NCBI RefSeq assembly: GCF_007859945.1
Contig: NZ_SJPQ01000002.1
Coordinates: 970,279-1,034,278 of the forward strand
DNA length: 64,000 bases
Reading direction: 5' to 3'
Source: Pseudobythopirellula maris
GTDB lineage: Bacteria > Planctomycetota > Planctomycetia > Pirellulales > Lacipirellulaceae
Position numbers and translations under genes: made by a program. Shown one piece after another: positions 34,172-42,867 of this stretch (position 1 is its first letter; every line of letters begins with the position of its first letter). The notes beneath the pieces are model-generated. The model searched no databases. It was not told the origin of the DNA and saw nothing but the letters and a program-made list of their open reading frames with translations.

Positions 34172-34741
34172 TCAGTTGGCCCAGCCGGGAGCCCGACGAG
34201 CGGCTTCACTCGTCAGCTCGAAGTAGCTCGCCCGCTCGACGCCCATCACGCCCGCCACAAGGCTCGCCGGGAACTGCTCGCGCAGCTCGTTCAGCTCCCG
34301 TACGTTGCCGTTGTAAAACCGCCGCGAAGCGGCGATGCGGTCCTCGGTGTTCGACAACTCGCGTTGCAACGCCAGGAAGTGGGTGTCGGCCTTCAGCTCG
34401 GGATAGCCTTCGGCCACGGCCAAGAGCCGCCCGACGCCGATCTCGAGCGCCGACTCGTCGACCGCTTGCTCGGTCGCCGAGCCGTGGTTCCGCATCGCTT
34501 GGTTTCTCAACTCGGCCGTCTCGCGGAAGACCTGCTCCTCGTGCGAGGCGTAGCCTTTGACCGTCTCGACCAGGTTGGGGATCAGGTCGTAGCGGCGTTG
34601 CATCTCGACCCCGATGTCGGACCAGCTCTCCCGCAAGTGCTGCCTGAGCGTCACGAAGCGGTTGTAGTTGATCAGGAACCAAACAAACGGCGCCGCCAAC
34701 ACGGCGCCCAGCAGCAGGAGCAGGGGGATAGCGGCTTCCAT
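34172..34741 (-). CDS. LemA-family protein
   Basis: A 189-residue LemA protein: one N-terminal membrane helix (about 5-25), then a long helical domain with the family stretches LINYNRFVTLRQ, ESWSDIGVEMQRRYDLIPNLVETV, and FYNGNVRELNELREQFP. LemA proteins are widespread helical membrane-anchored proteins of unknown role, first noted as antigens in Listeria. The start ATG at 34741 gives the normal length. It overlaps in direction with the upstream hypothetical membrane protein gene (35 bases away), a pairing that suggests a shared function. Confidence 0.94.
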   Translation of the reverse strand: MEAAIPLLLLLGAVLAAPFVWFLINYNRFVTLRQHLRESWSDIGVEMQRRYDLIPNLVETVKGYASHEEQVFRETAELRNQAMRNHGSATEQAVDESALEIGVGRLLAVAEGYPELKADTHFLALQRELSNTEDRIAASRRFYNGNVRELNELREQFPASLVAGVMGVERASYFELTSEAARRAPGWAN

Positions 34742-34776
34742 CGGTCTCGTCGGGCGATAGAGGATAAGCGACGGGT

Positions 34777-35553
34777 TCAGGCGCGCAGCTCGCTCAACAC
34801 GTGCTCGGGCCACAGCTGGCAAAAACGCTCGGCCCACGCGAGTGTCGCGCGGAACGCCTCGGGTTCCCAGAGGCCATTGCGGCGGGTGAGCAGGCAGTAG
34901 CGTCCCGACAGCGAGATGTCGGGCGGCGACCCGTCGAGCAAGAACTCCATCATCCTCGGGTGCATCAGGTCGTATGTGAAACGCTTGTCGCTGCCGGTCA
35001 CGTGGAACCGGTCGCTGAACTCCGCCGACTCGAAGTCGATGTCGTCCATCCCGAACCAGCCCGCGAGTTTGTCGAACATCCCCTCGCCGCGGACCGCCAT
35101 CTCCGGCGCCGGCGAGATTGGCAGCTCGAGCAAGAGGTAGCTGAAGCGGTGTGTGTGGGTCGTGGTTTTCTTCCCTTGCCGCGACGTGGTCTTGTACAGG
35201 AAGTCGCCCGTCCAGGCGTGGCATTCCTCCCCCATCGCCGCCGCGGTTCCTGCGAGCGTGTTGAAAATCCGCTGCGAGTGCCCCTGTGAGAATCGCCGGA
35301 AGGGCTCGTAGCGGTGCGGCAGCCGGCGATTCGCCGATGGCTCGAAGCTCCAGCCCAACTCTCCCGCCAGCCCCGCGAGCTTCTCGCTGCGCAGCTTCGC
35401 CTGCCGGCCGCCGAGCACGGCGACCGTCACGAAGAACACGGCAATGAGACAAAAGAAGGCGACGACAGCCACGCGAGGCCTTGGCTTGAGGGGTGCGACC
35501 GCTTGCTCACCGAGGCTCGGATTGTAGCAGCCCCGGGCGACGCCCCCCAACAC
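34777..35553 (-). CDS. Hypothetical one-TM protein upstream of lemA
   Basis: A 258-residue protein with a membrane helix at about 28-47 (VAVVAFFCLIAVFFVTVAVL) and a roughly 200-residue soluble domain without cysteine pairs. Features seen: QAKLRSEKLAGLAGELGWSF, a segment with THTHRFSYLLLELP, and a C-terminal helix (AERFCQLWPEHVL). I do not recognise the domain. It is 35 bases upstream of lemA in the same direction, so the two are likely co-transcribed. The first about 20 residues (MLGGVARGCYNPSLGEQ) may be an over-extended N-terminus; no later ATG exists before the helix. Confidence 0.7.
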   Translation of the reverse strand: MLGGVARGCYNPSLGEQAVAPLKPRPRVAVVAFFCLIAVFFVTVAVLGGRQAKLRSEKLAGLAGELGWSFEPSANRRLPHRYEPFRRFSQGHSQRIFNTLAGTAAAMGEECHAWTGDFLYKTTSRQGKKTTTHTHRFSYLLLELPISPAPEMAVRGEGMFDKLAGWFGMDDIDFESAEFSDRFHVTGSDKRFTYDLMHPRMMEFLLDGSPPDISLSGRYCLLTRRNGLWEPEAFRATLAWAERFCQLWPEHVLSELRA

Positions 35554-35560
35554 GACAAAA

Positions 35561-35609
35561 CCCGGCGCAGGGGCCTAGGGGCGGACAAGCCCTCGGCCCC
35601 CGCGCCGGG
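35561..35609 (-). terminator. GC-rich terminator hairpin after the ECF sigma gene
   Basis: Arms 35561-35575 and 35595-35609 match in 14 of 15 positions (CCCGGCGCRGGGGCC). In the minus direction the hairpin is followed by TTTTG. It separates the ECF sigma gene from the hypothetical-lemA pair. Confidence 0.65.
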
Positions 35610-35662
35610 CGCGAGGGGGAGTTTCGATTAACACCAGCCAACCACCCGGCCGACGCGGCGTC

Positions 35663-36304
35663 TCAGGCACTGAGCAGCTCGGGCGACTCGTCGGCCGCGG
35701 CGAACGCCTCGGCGAGCTCCACCGCCAGCCGCTTGCGCGCCACGTGCAGCCGACGCTTGATCGTGCCGACCGGCGCCGAGAACGCGTCGCTCATCTCCAG
35801 GAGCGACTCGCCCCGCATGTAGAACGCCTCGAGCGTGCTGCGGTCCATCTCGCCGAGCCGGCCCATGCCGTCGCGCACCTGCTCGGCCCGCTCGACGGTC
35901 AGCGCCAAGTCGATCGGCGTCGAGGGCTCGACGCAAACCGCCTCGAGCGTCTGCGGCTCGGCCGACACGTGCCGGCGACGACGCACCTGACGGTTGATCG
36001 CCATCCGCACGGTGATCTGCCGCAGCCACCCGCCGAAGGCGGCCGGCTCCTTGAGCTGGTGCAGCCGCTCCATCGCCTTGATGAGCACCTCTTGGCTGAG
36101 CTCCTGCGCCTCGGCGTGGTCGCCCAGTCGCCGCATCGCGACGCTCTGCACCATCCCCTCGAAGCGTGTGACGAGCTCGCCGAAGGCGGCCCGGTCGCCC
36201 AGTTGGGCCTCGAGCACCAACTCTTCGGTGGTCATCTCGGTCAGCGGATCGGCCAACCGGTCGTCCAGCTGGAAAGTCGTTTCGGTCTCGAAAGCGGTAG
36301 CCAT
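35663..36304 (-). CDS. RNA polymerase sigma factor, ECF (sigma-70 family)
   Basis: A 213-residue ECF sigma factor. Region 2 covers about 30-105 (DRAAFGELVTRFEGMVQSVA, AEAQELSQEVLIKAMERLHQL, FGGWLRQITVRMAINRQVR) and region 4 about 140-200 (LGEMDRSTLEAFYMRGESLLEMSDAF, then GTIKRRLHVARKRLAVEL). It has short N- and C-terminal extensions and no membrane part, unlike the giant sigma fusion at 19931. No anti-sigma factor gene lies next to it, and the long gap upstream may hold its promoter. The regulon is unknown. Confidence 0.93.
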   Translation of the reverse strand: MATAFETETTFQLDDRLADPLTEMTTEELVLEAQLGDRAAFGELVTRFEGMVQSVAMRRLGDHAEAQELSQEVLIKAMERLHQLKEPAAFGGWLRQITVRMAINRQVRRRRHVSAEPQTLEAVCVEPSTPIDLALTVERAEQVRDGMGRLGEMDRSTLEAFYMRGESLLEMSDAFSAPVGTIKRRLHVARKRLAVELAEAFAAADESPELLSA

Positions 36305-37192
36305 AGTTCTCTCTCGCCTGGGGCCCGCGGCGACTAGCGGCCGGCGGGCGGTGTGCTGGGAAGCTGGCGGCTCTCTAAACGGAGCGACCAGGGGCGTGGC
36401 GGGGTGGGCGACGGCGGAGGCGCGGATCCAACGGCTTGGGCCTGGGAGCGTGTGAGTCCTGAAGCGGAAACACGCGCAAAGGCCGGGGGCCGGGCGGGGC
36501 GCCGGGTCGTCTCGGGTGAGGTCGGGATGTCGGGGGCTTGTGAGGAGCCCGTCGATTCAGCCCGTCTCTAGGAGACGATCGAGCGACTTACCGAGTCGCG
36601 CGATGATCCGGAGCGGCGTACGCGTTTGACCGGTACGAGCGCCGCTACGGATACGTCATAGACGCTCCGTGCTGCACTGCGCCGACAACACGCCGCCGCG
36701 GGCGCCGGGCACGGCATTGCGCCGCGCCAACCGTCCGATAGCCAGCCGCCGCGCATCACGCCCACATGGGAACGCTCAAAGAGTGCGCGCAACGACGCCG
36801 AGACGCCGATCACCGTGCAACCGATCGCCGTAACAGCGGCGCCAATGCCGCGAATCGCGGCGACTTGGATCGAGTTGATTTGGTTGATGATCGTGCTCAT
36901 TTCGGCCCTCGCTGCGCACTTGGCGCGGCTAAGAGAGAACTGCAAATGGAAACTCTTGACGGAACATCGGCACAGGCCGACGCCCCGGTGCGGCCCAAAT
37001 GGGGCCAACACAAGCATTTCACGCTCACGGGGCGGGGTCAAGCAGAGAGATCTGCAATCGGGGCCCTCGCCACGCGGCGTCCCCCCTGAGACCGGCGCCG
37101 GCGCCGGTGGGTTCGCCCTCAGGATGGCTTTTTCCGAGAAAACCACTCGAACCCTCAAAAAGCAGCGTTTGCGTGGCCCAGGGAGCCCCGCT
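36305..37192. other. Long gap with one doubtful small ORF
   Basis: There are 888 bases between the ECF sigma gene and the c'-type cytochrome gene, both on the minus strand. A minus-strand ORF from the ATG at 36900 to 36568 (110 aa) opens with a helix-like stretch (IRGIGAAVTAIGCTVIGVSA) after MSTIINQINS and has a weak GAGGG upstream, but its second half looks random (Cys/Ser/Arg-rich), so it is not annotated as a gene. The opposite strand has an overlapping ORF of the same doubtful quality. No RNA gene was recognised. Confidence 0.4.
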
Positions 37193-38095
37193 TCAGCCGC
37201 GATAGTCGTCGTGGCACGCCGCGCAAGACCGCTGGCACGCCTCCAGAGCGGTCGCGGCGGCCGCCCGGTCCTCGCCCTCGGCCGCCGTGGCGAGCGAACT
37301 GGCCGCTTCGCGGAGCTGTCGGGCGTAGGCGGCGTACGACTCGTCGTCGGCGTCCTCGAGCCCCTCGGCGAGCAGGGCCTCGGCTAGCACGGCCAGCAGC
37401 TGCGCCTCGTGGCGGGCGTCGGCGGCGCCGCGACGCCAGGAACGCCGGTCGACGAGCGTCTCCGGCAGCCGCTCGCCCGTGGCCAGCTCCATCCGCCGCA
37501 TCAGCACGCCGCGGCCGGCGGGCGACCCGTTGCTGGTGACAGGCGGCTCGGGGCGAGCTCCGCGGACGAGCTCGGCGAGCGCGTCGCGTAGGGCTTCGGC
37601 TCGTTGGAAGGGGGCGCCGCTGTCGATCTCCGCCGCGGCGCCGGCGAACGAGACGCTCCAGCGCGGCGCCACAGCTTGCCAGCGGACCGGTTCGTCGTGC
37701 TCGGCGGCCACACGGAACATCAGCCCCAGCAGCGCCGCCGCGTCGCGCGTTTGTCGCCAACCGCCGGCGCGGAACGCCGGCTCGGAGCGCGTCGCCTCGG
37801 CGATCGCGGCGGCTTGGCGTTTGATCTCGGTCTCGACCACGTCGGCGGCGATCCAATCTCCCCACGCCCCAGCGGTCGCCGGCGCCGGGGCGATCGCCGT
37901 GGGCTGCTCCGCCGCCGGCGCCGAGTAGTCGGGCCGCTCGCCCTCGAGGGCCGCGAACGCGTCGTCGAAGAAGACGGCCCGCTCCTCCTCGCTGAACGTG
38001 GGCGGCGCCGCGCGCTCGGCGGCGCTTGCAGCCGACCCCCCCAGGCCCACCAGAATCACGACCGCCACGCCAAGAGGTTTCATGCCGTCAGCCAT
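37193..38095 (-). CDS. Exported protein with C-terminal cytochrome c'-like heme motif
   Basis: A 300-residue protein with a signal peptide (about 6-26) and a mostly helical sequence rich in Ala/Glu/Arg. It ends in SCAACHDDYRG: the heme motif C291-x-x-C294-H295 followed by DDYR is the hallmark ending of cytochrome c' (CxxCHxxYR). Upstream of it, residues about 210-290 form the helical bundle of such a cytochrome; residues 27-200 form an additional region not seen in ordinary cytochrome c' and not recognised. Cytochrome c' binds NO or CO and its periplasmic role varies. The start ATG at 38095 was chosen because the signal peptide begins there. Confidence 0.7.
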   Translation of the reverse strand: MADGMKPLGVAVVILVGLGGSAASAAERAAPPTFSEEERAVFFDDAFAALEGERPDYSAPAAEQPTAIAPAPATAGAWGDWIAADVVETEIKRQAAAIAEATRSEPAFRAGGWRQTRDAAALLGLMFRVAAEHDEPVRWQAVAPRWSVSFAGAAAEIDSGAPFQRAEALRDALAELVRGARPEPPVTSNGSPAGRGVLMRRMELATGERLPETLVDRRSWRRGAADARHEAQLLAVLAEALLAEGLEDADDESYAAYARQLREAASSLATAAEGEDRAAAATALEACQRSCAACHDDYRG

Positions 38096-38639
38096 AGCGG
38101 TGGAAGGTTGAGTGAAGACGCCAGCCGTGGCGAGAAATCGTAGTGGCCAATATTCGTTGAGAATCGTTTGCCGAGAGTCGCTGCAAAAAAGTCGCCGCGT
38201 GGATTCGCGCCAGCCGTCGGCCGAAAAACGCAACCTAGCGTCTCGACACCATGCGATCTTCCATCAGAACGCAACCCGGCCACTGAAAACGACCCCCTGC
38301 GGCGCCCAATTATCTTGATAGCCGATCGAACGCGAAATTTCTGCAAAGCGTTTTGAGCCAAGCGCGCAGAAGTCATTTTTAGGCCAACGCCATTTTGTTC
38401 TAACGCCCCGCCGGGCAACGCCTTGCGGCAAGAATCGCCCGTCGAGGAATCGACGTAAGTCGCGCAAAACTATTCTTGGGCCAACTTTTGAGCCGGCGCG
38501 GCGTCTCACCGACTCTCATCATGCCGCGACGCGGTGCGAAACCCACGGGACGCCCGGCTGCGAAACCGCCTTGGCCTCATGTGCTGCGCACCCCGACAAT
38601 CACTTGTGCATGCGGCGCGGTTCACTGAGCGATAGAGAA
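38096..38639. other. Lower-GC gap
   Basis: About 540 bases with clearly lower GC content than the rest of the window and many A/T runs. Short ORFs on both strands lack coding character. It separates the c'-type cytochrome from the two large membrane proteins. It may hold promoters, but none was placed. Confidence 0.35.
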
Positions 38640-40430
38640 TCAGAATCCTCCAAACGGATCGGCGCCTTCAAACGGATCGGGCCCCGTTGGCTCGGGACGC
38701 GGCGATTGGATGAGCTCTTCTTGTGAGTCTTCGACTAAGGCTTGCACCTTGGGAGGGCACGCCTTTTCTAGAAACAAGACGTCTTCGGGGGTGAGGGTCG
38801 ACGAGACCAAGAAGAATTGCTCAGGCCTGATCGACGAAGCAATCCGAACGCATTCCTCCAGGTTCAATGATCCTTGCTTGAGTGTCAGGCACTCGAGGCG
38901 TTTGTTCGAGAAGCGGCAGTGGCTCAGTTCGCTCATGGAGAAAGATGTCTTGAACGACTCGAACCAATGGAGTTCGCCGCAGCGGCTGAGGAGTTCGATC
39001 GCCGTTTCTTGCGAGTCGAAGGTTCCCAGGTAGAGCTCTTTCACCGCGCTCAGGTCGTCTGGCAGGCGCCGGAGCATCTCCCGGTCGAGATGGACGCCTT
39101 CGAGCTCGAGGCTATAGATCGGCCCCGAACGCCTTCGGTAGTAGCGCTCCCTTCCGAGCCAGCGATCGATACGATGGCGTGTCACGTCCCAGAGCTCGTC
39201 GGTGTCACGACTCTCCCACAGCACCTCGTAGCGTTTGCCCTTAGCGAAATCGCTCAATTCTTCGTCCGTCGCGACAATGTGCAGTCGGACTTCTTTGAGC
39301 GCGGGCAGGTTGTCGAGCGGCTCTAGGTCTTCGACAAACAGGTTTTTGCTTCTCAATTCAAGTGATTCGAGCCGCCTCATTGAGGAAATCGCGCGCCAGT
39401 CGTCCTTGTCGATCGAGAGATGTTGCAGGCTGAGGCTGGTTAGTCGCGGAAGGCGCTTGGCGATCGGCTCAAGACCGGGAGCCTCGGCGCCCCATTCGCC
39501 CTGCAATCGATTCTGTACATTGGCGGCGAATCCGCCCTCAGGCTCGCCGCCCCAAGAAAGCTCTGTCAGCCTCGGCAATTCTCCGAGGGCGTCGAGTAGC
39601 TCCATGGAGGGTAGTTTGGCGGGGTAGGCCCCATTGCCGTGATAGCTTTCCAATCGCCGCATTTCGCTGATCGCGTCGTGGTCCGATTGGGTGAGATGGG
39701 GATCCGTTGTCGACAAACTTACGACGTGATTGCAAAAGGGCACCAAGAGCGGGTTGCCTAAGAGGCGAGATAGGATTTCAGGGCATTGGAGCTCATGCCG
39801 GCATGCCACTCGTGCGGGCCCAGTCGGCTGGCGAATCGTTTTGAGCGCGGCGTTCTCCCGAGCTTGGTCGTGCAGGTGCGTTGCGCGCCACCCCAGCGTG
39901 AGCGCCACCAGCGTCGTCAGCTCCAGTAGGTCGAGCAGCACAAAGCCCCGGCCGCGGCGACGGCGTCGCCAGCACTCGCACAACGCGACCACCGCCGCCA
40001 CCAGCGCCGCGGCGATCAACAGATCGACGGCAAGAGCCGACAGGCTAAAGTAGTAGAGCTTCGTGTGGGAGAACCAGGCCGTAGGAATGCACCAGGAGAC
40101 GGGAGGCCCGGGCGAATAGAATTCGTCTGGTAGTGAGAATTCCCTACGGAGATACTCGTGGGGCCAACCGTGTGACCACACGGTGACTTGGCGATAGCCT
40201 TCAAGCCATGGGGGCGGCCCGATGCCCGCGGACCTACCGTAGGCTTGGTACCTCCCGTATTCGTTTGAGAGTCTCGTATTGCCGGGGAGCACGACGAGCG
40301 TCATCGCGAGAGTGGACAACGCCAGGACGACCCAAGACAGCCGGCAGAGACGCAAAGGGCCCAGCGCTTTTCGCCGAACGATCGGGCTATCCTTCGAGCG
40401 GCCGGCGTGACGGGGGGGAGCGGAAGCCAT
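38640..40430 (-). CDS. Membrane protein with leucine-rich-repeat-like domain
   Basis: A 596-residue protein. Three hydrophobic segments near residues 24-46, 136-160 and 175-192 precede a soluble part (about 200-560) with irregular leucine-rich repeats of the 'L..L..L.L..N.I' kind (LPRLTSLSLQHLSID, MRRLESLELRSKNL, LPALKEVRLHIVATD, LPDDLSAVKELYLGTF, RLECLTLKQGSL). The C-terminal tail is disordered and negatively charged (SQEELIQSPRPEPTGPDPF). Such LRR proteins are common in planctomycetes; function unknown, probably protein binding. The ATG at 40430 was chosen over the open upstream frame, which reads into the next gene's shadow. It follows the next gene (40499) by 68 bases. Confidence 0.7.
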   Translation of the reverse strand: MASAPPRHAGRSKDSPIVRRKALGPLRLCRLSWVVLALSTLAMTLVVLPGNTRLSNEYGRYQAYGRSAGIGPPPWLEGYRQVTVWSHGWPHEYLRREFSLPDEFYSPGPPVSWCIPTAWFSHTKLYYFSLSALAVDLLIAAALVAAVVALCECWRRRRRGRGFVLLDLLELTTLVALTLGWRATHLHDQARENAALKTIRQPTGPARVACRHELQCPEILSRLLGNPLLVPFCNHVVSLSTTDPHLTQSDHDAISEMRRLESYHGNGAYPAKLPSMELLDALGELPRLTELSWGGEPEGGFAANVQNRLQGEWGAEAPGLEPIAKRLPRLTSLSLQHLSIDKDDWRAISSMRRLESLELRSKNLFVEDLEPLDNLPALKEVRLHIVATDEELSDFAKGKRYEVLWESRDTDELWDVTRHRIDRWLGRERYYRRRSGPIYSLELEGVHLDREMLRRLPDDLSAVKELYLGTFDSQETAIELLSRCGELHWFESFKTSFSMSELSHCRFSNKRLECLTLKQGSLNLEECVRIASSIRPEQFFLVSSTLTPEDVLFLEKACPPKVQALVEDSQEELIQSPRPEPTGPDPFEGADPFGGF

Positions 40431-40498
40431 TGAGCCGAGATGCTGTGAGAACGGCGGGGAGTGTCTGCGACAACCTCGGTTCGGTTGCTGACGGTCAA

Positions 40499-41566
40499 CT
40501 ATTCCGCCGGCGCCCCGCGCCGCAGCCGCTGGCCGCTGGTGCGGAGGAACAACAGCAGCGCTGCGAGCGAGCCGTAAGCTAGCACCATCCAGCAGGGCCA
40601 ATACTCGTGCATGTCGTGCAGGAGGTTGTCGATGCTCCGCCAAGCGGGGTACCAGTTGGTTGTCCTGGCGCGTCCCCATATCTCTGCCGACCAATTGATC
40701 AACGGGGCGGAGATCGCCGCGAAGAACACGGCGGCAACCAGCAGCCGCAGCCACAAGCGGGCCCCACCCAGCACGACCCAGATCACGACCAAGCAGCCGA
40801 GCGTCATCAGCGTGCTGATCGTCAGGACGTATAAGAGCTCACTGCCGAAGACTCCGAAACTCCCCAAGGACCGCACCATCATTTCGCTGTTCACACGCAG
40901 CAGCGCGAACAGGGGGGCGAGCGCGGAGGACCAGAGGAGCATGTGAACCACGCCAAACTGCGAGGCGCGTCGCACGCCGACCACTTCAGTGCGATCGCGG
41001 CTCGCAGCGACGTCGGCGAGCCGCCAGCCGCGCCAGCGGAGCGCGACGCACGCCACGCCGAGCCCGAGCAGGCTGACAGTGAGCAGGAGCGGCCAAGCGT
41101 CGTAGCTCCACCCTGTGTCGGGGTGGAAGGCCACCGGCAAGATCGCCGCGATCGACAGGCAGGCGATCGGCAGCCGCCAGACCCAACGGATCTCGCTGAG
41201 GATCGACCAGAAGACAAGCATCCCCGCCTGGGCAAGCACGATGGCCGCGGTCGACGCGGAGTCGAAAGAGGTCGAGACGTATCGGACGTAAACGCCCAAG
41301 TCGACGAGGGCCACCGCCCAAACAAACACCACGACCCGCAGCACAGGCCGCGCGACGCCCCGCCCTACGGCCCAGGCCAGAAAGGCGATCTTCAACGCGA
41401 CCAGCAGCGCGAAGCTGAGTGCGTCGACGCGCAGGGCGTCGCTCCACACGTTGTAGTCGTTGGTCAGCAGGTCGGCCGCCACCACGGCCGACGGGGCGGC
41501 GACCGCGATCAGCAACGAGCGCCGATCGACGCCAACGGTGGTTGAGTTCGATGCGGGATTCGGCAT
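40499..41566 (-). CDS. Hypothetical polytopic membrane protein
   Basis: A 355-residue protein with about ten predicted membrane helices (for example AVGRGVARPVLRVVVFVW and LLYVLTISTLMTLGCLVV) and short polar loops. No transport signature, heme motif or active-site motif is recognised. The last helix is followed by a short basic tail (LRTSGQRLRRGAPAE). It is upstream of the LRR-like membrane protein in the same direction and is probably expressed with it. The family is unknown to me. Divergent from the methyltransferase gene, 122 bases away. Confidence 0.75.
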   Translation of the reverse strand: MPNPASNSTTVGVDRRSLLIAVAAPSAVVAADLLTNDYNVWSDALRVDALSFALLVALKIAFLAWAVGRGVARPVLRVVVFVWAVALVDLGVYVRYVSTSFDSASTAAIVLAQAGMLVFWSILSEIRWVWRLPIACLSIAAILPVAFHPDTGWSYDAWPLLLTVSLLGLGVACVALRWRGWRLADVAASRDRTEVVGVRRASQFGVVHMLLWSSALAPLFALLRVNSEMMVRSLGSFGVFGSELLYVLTISTLMTLGCLVVIWVVLGGARLWLRLLVAAVFFAAISAPLINWSAEIWGRARTTNWYPAWRSIDNLLHDMHEYWPCWMVLAYGSLAALLLFLRTSGQRLRRGAPAE

Positions 41567-41688
41567 AGGCTAGAATATAGCGGCAGAGAGAGGCGTGGGC
41601 ACATTGCGATCGTGTGGCGTGCGTGGGGTGGAAAGACCCCGCCGCGACATCGGTCCGCTTAAGCTTTTCTCCGACGCGCGATCTTCTC

Positions 41689-42492
41689 ATGCTTGAACTG
41701 CTGTGGAACGCCCCGCTCAGCGAGGCGAGCATGGACCGTTGCCTCTCGGCCATCGAGCTGCCCACCGGGGCCCGGGTGCTCGATGTCGGTTGCGGTTGCG
41801 GCGAAGTGTTGATCCGGCTGCACGAGCGGCACGGGCTCACGGGCATGGGCGTCGACACCTCGGCCGCTTGTCTCGAAGAGGCGCGGCGGCGGGCCGTGTC
41901 GCGCATCTTGTACGGCGCGCTCGAGTTTGTGCTCGCCGACGTGACGGTGCTCGACCTGGAGCGCGAGGCGTATGGCCTCGCCCTCTGCCTGGGCGCCAGT
42001 CACGCCTTCGGCCACGGCCCCCACGCCTTCGGCGGGGCGCTCGAGCGGCTCGCCGAGCTGGTCGAGCCGGGCGGGCTGATCTTGATCGCCGACAAGTACC
42101 TCAAGCAACCCGCGCCGCCGGAGTACCGCCGGCTGCTCGGCCCCGCGCCGCCCGACGATCAAACACACGCCGCGAACGTGATGACAGGCGCCGAGCTGGG
42201 GCTCACAGCCCTGGGCGCCTGGACGAGTTGCGACCAGGAGTGGGACGACTACGAGTGGGCCCGCCAGCGGGTGGTCGAGGGCCGCGCGGCGCGGCGTCGT
42301 AAGCATGCGGGCGTCAACGGATTCGAGGGAGCGGCCGACGACGCGACGGCCGACACCGAGTCGGTCGCCCGCGCGCTCGCCAAGCGGCGTGCGTGGATGG
42401 CCGCCTACCTGCGGCATGGCCGCCACACGTTGGGCTACGGCGTGTACCTGTTTAAGAAAGGTGACAACCCGCCTCCGGGCGCCGACAATTAA
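41689..42492 (+). CDS. SAM-dependent methyltransferase (class I)
   Basis: A 267-residue Rossmann-type methyltransferase. Motif I is VLDVGCGCGEVL (about 26-37), followed by the acidic residue at the end of strand 2 (GMGVDTSAACLEEA), a motif II-like segment (YGLALCLGASHAFG) and LVEPGGLILIADKY (motif III/post-III). The C-terminal helical part (DYEWARQRVVEGRAARRRK) is lysine/arginine-rich. The substrate is not identifiable; the sequence resembles methyltransferase-type-11/UbiE-like small-molecule enzymes. The start at 41689 (MLELLWNAPL) was chosen; the frame upstream does not match. It stands alone before the rpoN promoter. Confidence 0.82.
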   Translation: MLELLWNAPLSEASMDRCLSAIELPTGARVLDVGCGCGEVLIRLHERHGLTGMGVDTSAACLEEARRRAVSRILYGALEFVLADVTVLDLEREAYGLALCLGASHAFGHGPHAFGGALERLAELVEPGGLILIADKYLKQPAPPEYRRLLGPAPPDDQTHAANVMTGAELGLTALGAWTSCDQEWDDYEWARQRVVEGRAARRRKHAGVNGFEGAADDATADTESVARALAKRRAWMAAYLRHGRHTLGYGVYLFKKGDNPPPGADN

Positions 42493-42685
42493 CGCTTGCG
42501 TGGCGCCCGAGCGACCAAGCGTGCGGCGGAGCGAGCCGGCACAGAAGGGGGTCTTTGCGGGCTGGGACGCATAAACGGTTCGACCCGAACCTGCGGGCCG
42601 GTGGAGCTTTTCGCGGGGCGGGCGGGTGCTCTTAAAAGAGGGGGCTTCCGCCGGTTTAGCGCAGTAGAGTTCAGGGCCTATTGAT

Positions 42686-42715
42686 TTGACCTCGTTGGCC
42701 CCAGAGCGGTATGCT
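42686..42715 (+). promoter_or_regulatory. Predicted sigma-70-type promoter of rpoN
   Basis: -35 TTGACC (42686-42691), 18-base spacer, -10 TATGCT (42710-42715). The start would be near 42722, leaving a leader of about 146 bases to the rpoN ATG. It lies in the 375-base gap 42493-42867, which otherwise contains no ORF. Confidence 0.65.
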
Positions 42716-42867
42716 TAACGCGCCCCCGGAGGGCAAACCAACTGGGCCGAGCGATGGCCCCGCTAGCATGCGGAACCTTTCCCGCAAGCGGACAACGACG
42801 CTCGGCGTCATCGCGTAGACATTTTCTTTCCGCTCGGCTCAACACCCAAGTTCAGGCAGGACCCGCC

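Noticed and set aside
36568-36900. Minus-strand 110-codon ORF starting MSTIINQ
   Set aside because: Only the first half looks protein-like; the rest is Arg/Ser/Cys-rich with no support, and a similar ORF exists on the other strand.
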